Shown: one piece after another, positions 6,874 to 11,369 of the stretch | Numbering within the stretch: the first letter of the stretch is position 1 | How the letters are laid out: each line of letters opens with the position of its first letter | NCBI GenBank assembly: GCA_027731885.1 | Contig: JAQCAO010000037.1 | Location: 1 to 11,369 of the forward strand | Direction: 5' to 3' | DNA: 11,369 nt | Source: Actinomycetota bacterium | Lineage (GTDB): Bacteria; Actinomycetota; Actinomycetes; Nanopelagicales; Nanopelagicaceae | Translations under genes and position numbers: made by a program | The notes under the pieces: generated by a model | The model's database searches: none | The model's input: the letters and a program-made list of their open reading frames with translations, nothing else | Told to the model about the DNA's origin: nothing

Positions 6874-8960
6874 ATCAACGCGCAAGACTTAGCCTCTTAG
6901 TAGTGCAAGTTCTTATTCTCTCGTTATTACTTGGGCTATTAGGACGCCTCTTCTATCTGCAGATTGCAGCGGGTCCAATATATCGTGATGCCGCTCTCTC
7001 AATCCAAAGTCGTGATGTTGTAACTCCCGCTACTCGCGGTTTGATCGTTGATTCATCAGGTGTGCCGCTAGCGCTAAATAGAGTCGGAATTGCAGTTACA
7101 GTCGATCGAACCATGATTGACCGGCAACCCGATAAAGGCGTTACGGTTTTGCGCGATTTGGCAAATCTCTTAGATCTTAAATATGAAGATGTATACCAGC
7201 GCACTCGCTTGTGTGGTGAGTTACCGGCAGGAACTCGTGCTGGTTGCTGGACGGGATCACGCTTTCAGCCGATTCCAATAACTAAGGAAGCTGATCCGGA
7301 AATCGCGCTACGAATTGTGGAGCGCTCAGATCAGTACCCAGGTATATCTGCGACACCAGTTTCAATTCGAAACTATCCCGGTAATGCCGGATTAAATGGT
7401 GCGCATTTACTTGGATACGTTGGTCCGCTGACCGAGGGCGACCTAGCGGGAGAAAATGGGCGAAGTTATTTCCGTTCTGAGGTAATTGGCAAAGCTGGCT
7501 TAGAAGTTCAATACGATGAATATTTGCGCGGGACTCCAGGAATCAGAACGGTAATTGTGGATCGTAGAGAAGCGGTGACGCGCACAAGCCAGAATTCAAA
7601 ACCTATCGGTGGAAATCATTTGGTGACTAGTATCGATGCACGGGTACAAGCCTCAGCTGAAAGCGCTTTAGAAGATGCGGTACGCAGAGCTCGTGCATCT
7701 GGTTATCCATCAGATGGCGCCGCCGCTGTTGTAATGGATGCAACAAATGGTCAGATACTGGCTTTAGCTTCTTATCCAACCTTTGACCCAAATTCTTATG
7801 AGCGAGGTCTTACCGTTGCCGAGGCTAAGAATTTATATAGCGCTAAGGCGGGCGTTCCTGCACTATCGCGCACTATTCAAGGAGTCTTTGCTCCAGGTTC
7901 TACATTTAAAGTCGTCTCAGTTGTTGCGGCAGCAAAAGCCGGATATAACTTAAATGCGAATTATGACTGTCCTTCAGAGGTTGAAGTAGGAACTCGCGCC
8001 TTTCAAAACTTCGAAAGTAAAGCGCAAGGTGTGATTTCGCTGAAGAAAGCCATTGCTGTCTCTTGCGACACGATTTGGTACCGAATTGCATTTGATGAAT
8101 GGCTGCGCGATGGTGGGCTAAAGCCGAGATCCGATGCTAATGACTACTTCTACAACGCCGCCAAAGGCTTTCAAGTTGGAACCAAGACAGGTATAGACCT
8201 GCCATCTGAATCATCTGGAAGGTTAGCGGATCGAGAGTGGCGCAAGTCTTGGTATAAAGAAAATAAAGATTTTTACTGCAACTACAAAACTCGCGCCCCA
8301 CAGAGTAAGCAGACCGCGTTCTTAGTTCAGCTAGCCTATGAAAATTGTTTAGATGGAGATAAAATTCGTGCCGGAGACGCAGTTAACTTCTCGATTGGCC
8401 AAGGCGATACAGTAATCACTCCACTTAAATTAACTCAGATGTATGCCGCTATCGCAAATGGTGGAACTCTTTGGAAGCCAACTATCGGCAAAGCAATTGT
8501 AGAAACTGATGGAACGATTGTTAAGGCTTTCGAAAGAGAAAAGGTTGGCACATTGCCAACAGATAAAAAGACGCTTCGTTTCTTGCAGAGTTCGCTGCGT
8601 GAGGCTGTGGTCAGTGGAACTGGCGCAGCACCCTTCAGCGGCTTTCCTATAGAAATCAGCGGTAAGACTGGTACTGCAGAAGTTTTCGGAAAGAATCCAA
8701 ACGGAAGCGATAAGGCAGATACATCTTGGTTTGCGTCGTACGGCCCAACAAAGAAGCCTCGCTTCGCAGTAGTGATGATGGTCAGCCAAGGTGGATTTGG
8801 AGCATCTACTTCCGGCGTTGGCGTGCGAAAGATTTATGAAACGCTCTTTGGCGTTTTGGGTACAAAAGTTGCTTCTGAGAAGATAATTTTCCCAAGTGGG
8901 GTCCCGCCAGTAACCTTGCCGAAGATATCTCCAGCGACAAAAGTTAAGGGGGCACGGTGA
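6870..8960 (+). CDS. mrdA: Penicillin-binding protein 2 (elongasome transpeptidase)
   Basis: A monofunctional class B PBP that cross-links peptidoglycan with RodA during lateral wall growth. The 696 residues comprise a short cytoplasmic tail, one transmembrane anchor (about 7-29), a pedestal/dimerisation domain (with RDVVTPATRGLIVDSSG and LLGYVG) and the transpeptidase domain. Catalytic motifs are complete: STFK with nucleophile Ser344, SCD at 398-400 (SxD rather than SxN, as in other PBP2 proteins), and KTGT at 599-602. Six cysteines are present. C115/C126 sit in the pedestal-domain segment LCGELPAGTRAGCW and C470/C493 in a transpeptidase-domain insert; both segments resemble actinobacterial PBP2 and could form exported disulfides. 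The start overlaps the mreD stop (ATGA) and the stop overlaps rodA (GTGA), so translation of the three is coupled. A divisome PBP3/FtsI is excluded by its pairing with rodA and the mre genes. Confidence 0.95.
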   Translation: MNQRARLSLLVVQVLILSLLLGLLGRLFYLQIAAGPIYRDAALSIQSRDVVTPATRGLIVDSSGVPLALNRVGIAVTVDRTMIDRQPDKGVTVLRDLANLLDLKYEDVYQRTRLCGELPAGTRAGCWTGSRFQPIPITKEADPEIALRIVERSDQYPGISATPVSIRNYPGNAGLNGAHLLGYVGPLTEGDLAGENGRSYFRSEVIGKAGLEVQYDEYLRGTPGIRTVIVDRREAVTRTSQNSKPIGGNHLVTSIDARVQASAESALEDAVRRARASGYPSDGAAAVVMDATNGQILALASYPTFDPNSYERGLTVAEAKNLYSAKAGVPALSRTIQGVFAPGSTFKVVSVVAAAKAGYNLNANYDCPSEVEVGTRAFQNFESKAQGVISLKKAIAVSCDTIWYRIAFDEWLRDGGLKPRSDANDYFYNAAKGFQVGTKTGIDLPSESSGRLADREWRKSWYKENKDFYCNYKTRAPQSKQTAFLVQLAYENCLDGDKIRAGDAVNFSIGQGDTVITPLKLTQMYAAIANGGTLWKPTIGKAIVETDGTIVKAFEREKVGTLPTDKKTLRFLQSSLREAVVSGTGAAPFSGFPIEISGKTGTAEVFGKNPNGSDKADTSWFASYGPTKKPRFAVVMMVSQGGFGASTSGVGVRKIYETLFGVLGTKVASEKIIFPSGVPPVTLPKISPATKVKGAR
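8946..8952 (+). promoter_or_regulatory. Shine-Dalgarno of rodA inside mrdA
   Basis: AAGGGGG ends 4 nt before the GTG at 8957, within the last codons of mrdA. This strong site supports the GTG start and the 4-nt GTGA overlap, favouring balanced synthesis of the PBP2-RodA pair. Confidence 0.7.
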
Positions 8961-10117
8961 GTTTAGCTTCCCAACGAATTAACTACCGTAAGAGTTCTAG
9001 ACCCTCTGCCTTTGCTGGCTTTGATCCAATTTTAACGATCGCAGTCGGGCTGCTGCTGATTATGGGAACCCTCTTGGTTTATTCAGCAACCCGCAATTGG
9101 TATGCCGCAAATGGTTTGGATCCAGAATATTACTTAAAGCGACACGTTATCAATATTTTGATTGGTTCACTGCTGGCTTGGGGGACGACGGTAATTGATT
9201 ATCGGTTGCTGCGTGCCTACACACCAATACTTTGGATAATCTCAGTTATAGCCCTGACTGCAGTGTTGATTCCAGGTATTGGTGATGAAAGAAATGGCGC
9301 AAGAGCTTGGATAGGCCTGCCTTTTGGATTCCAATTGCAACCAGCCGAGCTGGCGAAAATTTCAATTATTGTAGGAATGTCATTAATCTTATCTGAGCGA
9401 ACCCACGACAGCGATGCTGCTCAGCATCGTGATGTTATGCAGGCACTTATTGTCGCTGCCATCCCGATTCTGCTGATTGCGGCTCAACCCGATATGGGAA
9501 CCATCTTCATAATCAGTATTGCGGTGGTAACGATAATCGCTGTCTCCGGAGCGCCTATGCGTTGGGTGGTTGGCTTGATATTGGTTGCAGTTATCGGAAG
9601 TTTTGCGGCGGTAAAAGTTGGTGTAGTAAATGACTACCAAGTAAAACGATTACAAGCCTTTGTCGATCCAAATTTGGATGCACAGGGCAGTGGATATCAA
9701 TTACGACAAGCACGAATCACTATTGGATCTGGTGGCTTAGTCGGTACCGGTTTATTTAATGGACCTCAGACAAGTGGCAGATTCGTACCAGAGCAACAGA
9801 CTGACTTTATTTTTACAGTTGCGGGAGAAGAACTTGGATTTCTGGGTAGCGGATTTATAATAATTCTCTACCTAATAGTTTTGATGCGCGCATTTGGCAT
9901 CGCCCGAAGATCGAGTGACCCCTACGGGAAGCTAGTTTGTACGGGAGTTATTGCCTGGTTTGCATTTCAAGCATTTGAAAATATTGGGATGACCCTTGGC
10001 ATGATGCCGATGACAGGCGTTCCTCTTCCCTTTGTCTCATATGGCGGATCAAGTATGTTCGCCACAATGATCGGATTTGGCTTGCTTCAAAACGTGCATG
10101 CCCGTCACCGCGGGTGA
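8957..10117 (+). CDS. rodA: Peptidoglycan glycosyltransferase RodA (SEDS family)
   Basis: RodA polymerises glycan strands from lipid II as partner of PBP2. The 386 residues, with about ten hydrophobic segments after a basic N-terminal tail (about 1-20), fit the SEDS family. Visible signatures are QPAELAK with Glu131, AAQPDMGT, the extracytoplasmic-loop segment FVPEQQTDFIFTVAGEELG with Asp283 at the position of the proposed catalytic Asp of RodA (QTDFIF), and the C-terminal NIGMTLGMMPMTGVPLPF followed by SYGGSS (361-366). The GTG start has a strong Shine-Dalgarno 4 nt upstream. FtsW is the alternative SEDS protein, but linkage to mreBCD and PBP2 favours RodA. It is the last gene of the tight unit; the next gene begins 219 nt later behind its own promoter-like signal. 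Confidence 0.95.
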   Translation: MSLASQRINYRKSSRPSAFAGFDPILTIAVGLLLIMGTLLVYSATRNWYAANGLDPEYYLKRHVINILIGSLLAWGTTVIDYRLLRAYTPILWIISVIALTAVLIPGIGDERNGARAWIGLPFGFQLQPAELAKISIIVGMSLILSERTHDSDAAQHRDVMQALIVAAIPILLIAAQPDMGTIFIISIAVVTIIAVSGAPMRWVVGLILVAVIGSFAAVKVGVVNDYQVKRLQAFVDPNLDAQGSGYQLRQARITIGSGGLVGTGLFNGPQTSGRFVPEQQTDFIFTVAGEELGFLGSGFIIILYLIVLMRAFGIARRSSDPYGKLVCTGVIAWFAFQAFENIGMTLGMMPMTGVPLPFVSYGGSSMFATMIGFGLLQNVHARHRG

Positions 10118-10154
10118 TTGAGCGTAAAGTAAGGGTCATTTGACGCTTTAACGC
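10101..10154 (+). terminator. Weak stem-loops after rodA, doubtful terminator
   Basis: Two modest inverted repeats lie at the end of rodA. One is TCACC (10105-10109)/GGTGA (10113-10117), with a 3-nt loop over the stop codon. The other is GCGTAAAG (10122-10129) with CTTTAACGC (10146-10154), with one bulge and a 16-nt loop. Neither is followed by a T run, so intrinsic termination is not well supported, and readthrough into rne is possible. The second repeat overlaps the proposed -35 element. Confidence 0.2.
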
Positions 10155-10170
10155 GAAGTTGTGGCATACT
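10140..10170 (+). promoter_or_regulatory. Probable housekeeping-sigma promoter for rne
   Basis: TTGACG at 10140-10145 matches a -35 box. CATACT at 10165-10170, preceded by TG at 10162-10163 (TGGCATACT), matches an extended -10. The spacer is 19 nt, long but tolerable with an extended -10. Transcription would begin near 10177, giving a leader of about 160 nt. It is the only convincing promoter-like pair in a non-coding position in the window. GAAGT (10155-10159) and ACTTC (10168-10172) form a small inverted repeat around the -10, which could be an operator half-site pair or chance. Confidence 0.55.
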
Positions 10171-10192
10171 TCAACTAACAGTTCAGCGCGGC

Positions 10193-10210
10193 TCGCGAAC
10201 CAATTCGCGA
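10193..10210 (+). promoter_or_regulatory. Perfect hairpin in rne leader
   Basis: TCGCGAA (10193-10199), loop CCAA, TTCGCGA (10204-10210): a perfect 7-bp stem with a 4-nt loop. It starts about 16 nt after the predicted transcript start, so it would sit near the 5' end of the rne mRNA, where it could affect 5'-end-dependent decay. No T run follows. Confidence 0.45.
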
Positions 10211-10238
10211 ATAAAGCCAGCGGCGGACTAACAAAGAT

Positions 10239-10316
10239 TTGCTTGAAGAATTTACGCAGGTCAACCCACTGGTTGCCAGCCTGTTAAGTGACTACAAGCC
10301 AGAGCGCGTTAATTAA
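10239..10316 (+). other. Possible 25-codon leader reading frame (uncertain)
   Basis: Within the rne leader a frame opens at TTG 10239 and stops at TAA 10314-10316, reading LLEEFTQVNPLVASLLSDYK followed by PERVN. Residue composition looks protein-like and the stop falls inside the 14-bp palindrome before the rne ribosome site. The frame is open upstream only to an in-frame TAA at 10212. There is no ATG or GTG, and the nearest purine-rich stretch (GGCGG at 10222-10226) is 12 nt away, so support for translation is poor. It could be a short regulatory uORF, a remnant of a lost gene, or chance. Confidence 0.15.
10257..10283 (+). promoter_or_regulatory. Nested hairpin in rne leader
   Basis: CAACC (10262-10266), loop CACT, GGTTG (10271-10275), extended by GG (10259-10260) with CC (10276-10277) across one bulged T, with CAGG/CCTG at the outer ends (10257-10260 and 10280-10283) as an alternative closing pair. 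It is a plausible second structured element of the leader. Confidence 0.35.
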
Positions 10317-10319
10317 CGC
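10306..10319 (+). promoter_or_regulatory. 14-bp palindrome just upstream of rne ribosome site
   Basis: GCGTTAATTAACGC is a perfect 14-bp palindrome ending 3 nt before the GAGGA Shine-Dalgarno. As DNA it could be a dimeric repressor site within the transcribed leader; as RNA it can form a 5-bp stem with an AATT loop next to the ribosome site. Confidence 0.4.
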
Positions 10320-10322
10320 ATA

Positions 10323-10327
10323 GAGGA
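10323..10327 (+). promoter_or_regulatory. Shine-Dalgarno of rne
   Basis: GAGGA is 9 nt from the ATG at 10337. It is also 4 nt from a GTG at 10332, but that GTG is in another frame. It supports ATG 10337 as the rne start. Confidence 0.6.
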
Positions 10328-10336
10328 TTTGGTGCC

Positions 10337-11369
10337 ATGGCGATTGAGCCAAAGTCGCCGCGCAAGCGTGCGGTGAAAAAAGTAAGTAAGAAGAAATCTC
10401 TAGCCGCAGATACATCAACGGAAACTGTTGATACATCTGTTGCTGAAGCAACCGAAAGTAAGAGCAAGAAGAGAGCACCGGCTATTCCGGTCTCAATTTT
10501 CCAAGCAGCGACAACCGAGAAAGCTCCGAAGGCTGCCCGAAAGAGCGCAGTTAAAGACGTCGCTGCAAAAAACGCTACAGAGGGCGCTGCACCAGATGAG
10601 GGCGCTGCACCAGCAGATGATGAAGATTCACGTGGTGGTCGCAATCGCCGCCGCCGCCGTGGTGGTCGCGGACGCCGTAAGCCAAGTGTTGATGGCGTAG
10701 ATAGCTCAGAATTAAATGAAGATGGTGATGAATCAAGCTCTGAAGCAGTCGATGAAGGCGCAGAAGGTGCCACACATCGCCGTCGTCGCCGCCGTCGCGC
10801 AACTGGTGAGGGCGTAACACCAGGTGAGATTGTTGATGAAGATGGTGTAATCACAGTTGTTAAGGTGCGCGAAGTGCGCGAACGCACCGAACGTCCGACA
10901 CGTAGCGAACGCACCGAACGAGGAACTCGCAATCGCCGTGAACGTAGCGGACGATCTGATCGTTCCGATAATCGTGGCGAATATCGCGAGCCGTATCGCC
11001 GCCGCGGAACAGTTATTACAGATGGGGAATTTCTTGCCCGTCGAGAAAATGTTGACCGCGAGATGTTGGTTCGCCAAATCGGTGATCGAATTCAAATTGC
11101 CGTTATTGAAGATAAGGTAATGGTTGAGCATTATGTAAATCGAAATGCCAACGTTTCCTATGTCGGCAATGTTTATTTGGGCCGAGTGCAGAACGTTCTT
11201 CCTTCAATGGAAGCTGCATTCGTTGATATCGGCAAGGGTCGCAACGCGGTTCTTTATGCTGGAGAAGTTAATTGGGATGCGGCTGGTATTTCTGAATCAC
11301 AGCCTAGAAAAATTGAAATGGTTTTAAAGACTGGCCAGCCAGTACTTGTCCAGGTTACAAAAGATCCGA
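10337..11369 (+). CDS. rne: Ribonuclease E/G, N-terminal part (3' end beyond window)
   Basis: RNase E/G is the endonuclease that initiates mRNA decay and matures rRNA and tRNA precursors. An open frame of 344 codons runs from ATG 10337 to the right edge without a stop; an in-frame TAA at 10310-10312 makes this ATG the first possible start. Residues 1 to about 235 are low-complexity and charged: Lys-rich start, a short IPVSIFQAA segment resembling actinobacterial RNase E N-termini, Arg clusters at 99-115 and 148-154 (seven Arg in a row) separated by acidic stretches, then Arg/Glu/Ser/Thr repeats (181-198 and on). The conserved part begins near REMLVRQIGDRIQIAVIEDK (from about residue 241), followed by the S1 region VSYVGNVYLGRVQNVLPSME (273 on) and AAFVDIGKGRNAVL. 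The DNase I-like catalytic domain lies beyond the window. It is the usual actinobacterial neighbour after ndk or the mre block. Confidence 0.93.
   Translation, partial: MAIEPKSPRKRAVKKVSKKKSLAADTSTETVDTSVAEATESKSKKRAPAIPVSIFQAATTEKAPKAARKSAVKDVAAKNATEGAAPDEGAAPADDEDSRGGRNRRRRRGGRGRRKPSVDGVDSSELNEDGDESSSEAVDEGAEGATHRRRRRRRATGEGVTPGEIVDEDGVITVVKVREVRERTERPTRSERTERGTRNRRERSGRSDRSDNRGEYREPYRRRGTVITDGEFLARRENVDREMLVRQIGDRIQIAVIEDKVMVEHYVNRNANVSYVGNVYLGRVQNVLPSMEAAFVDIGKGRNAVLYAGEVNWDAAGISESQPRKIEMVLKTGQPVLVQVTKDP
10580..10612 (+). repeat. Tandem 15-bp direct repeat in rne
   Basis: GAGGGCGCTGCACCA occurs at 10580-10594 and again at 10598-10612, three bases apart, encoding EGAAPD then EGAAPA. It is an in-frame duplication in the disordered acidic part of RNase E and a possible length-variable site. 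Confidence 0.8.
10877..10930 (+). repeat. Two 27-bp in-frame repeat units in rne
   Basis: Two nine-codon units, RERTERPTR (10877-10903) and SERTERGTR (10904-10930), share a 16-bp identical core GCGAACGCACCGAACG at 10878-10893 and 10905-10920. A degenerate continuation (NRRERSGR, SDRSDNR) follows. This shows growth of the Arg/Glu tract by duplication. Confidence 0.75.

Noticed and set aside
10101..10154. Strong rho-independent terminator after rodA
   Set aside because: Stems are short and no T run follows, so it is listed only as a weak candidate and not claimed as a working terminator.
10580..10930. CRISPR-like or mobile repeat array
   Set aside because: The direct repeats are in-frame codon duplications within the rne disordered region, without spacers of constant length or flanking mobile-element features.
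10309..10932. 207-codon minus-strand open frame rich in Ser, Arg and Ala
   Set aside because: It is antisense to the Arg-rich 5' part of rne; its composition follows from the reverse complement of CGC/CGT-rich codons, and it lacks domains or a credible start.
10857..11120. 87-codon + strand frame inside rne
   Set aside because: Out of frame with the S1-domain coding sequence that has clear homology; composition reflects the repeated Arg/Glu codons.

Overview
This window is a stretch of conserved housekeeping genes from an actinobacterium. All ten genes lie on the + strand: valS (5' end cut off by the window), folC, a small DUF4233-type membrane protein gene, ndk, mreB, mreC, mreD, mrdA (PBP2), rodA, and the first third or so of an RNase E/G gene (rne, cut off at the 3' edge). 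The order valS-folC-DUF4233-ndk-(mreBCD-PBP2-rodA)-rne is known from actinobacteria such as Streptomyces; Mycobacterium keeps valS-folC-DUF4233-ndk-rne but lacks the mre block. Base composition looks somewhat below 50% G+C by eye, low for the phylum, and intergenic space is minimal. Together these suggest a streamlined, low-GC lineage such as the freshwater acI / Nanopelagicales group (Planktophila-like). That placement is inference from order, composition and protein style, not from a marker phylogeny.

Layout. Positions 1-10117 form one near-continuous transcription unit. Junctions are 4 nt (valS/folC), a 1-nt TAATG overlap (folC/DUF4233), 12 nt (DUF4233/ndk), 28 nt (ndk/mreB), 9 nt (mreB/mreC), 0 nt (mreC/mreD), a 4-nt ATGA overlap (mreD/mrdA) and a 4-nt GTGA overlap (mrdA/rodA). 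No convincing promoter or terminator interrupts it. The first four genes serve tRNA charging, folate polyglutamylation and NTP balance, with one uncharacterised membrane protein. The next five encode the elongasome: the MreB filament, the MreC/MreD membrane scaffold, the PBP2 transpeptidase and the RodA glycosyltransferase, which together build lateral-wall peptidoglycan in rod-shaped cells.

Positions 10118-10336 are the only substantial non-coding gap. It carries a plausible extended -10 promoter and a leader of about 160 nt with several short hairpins, a 14-bp palindrome just before the Shine-Dalgarno sequence, and a possible 25-codon reading frame. This reads as an independent, possibly autoregulated promoter and leader for rne. 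The rne gene opens at 10337 and runs off the window; its first ~240 codons encode a charged, arginine-rich disordered extension, followed by the start of the S1-containing catalytic region.

No mobile elements, CRISPR arrays, tRNA or rRNA genes were seen. I found no clearly novel multi-gene system. The parts most worth a second look are the rne leader, the disordered N-terminus of RNase E and the DUF4233 protein.
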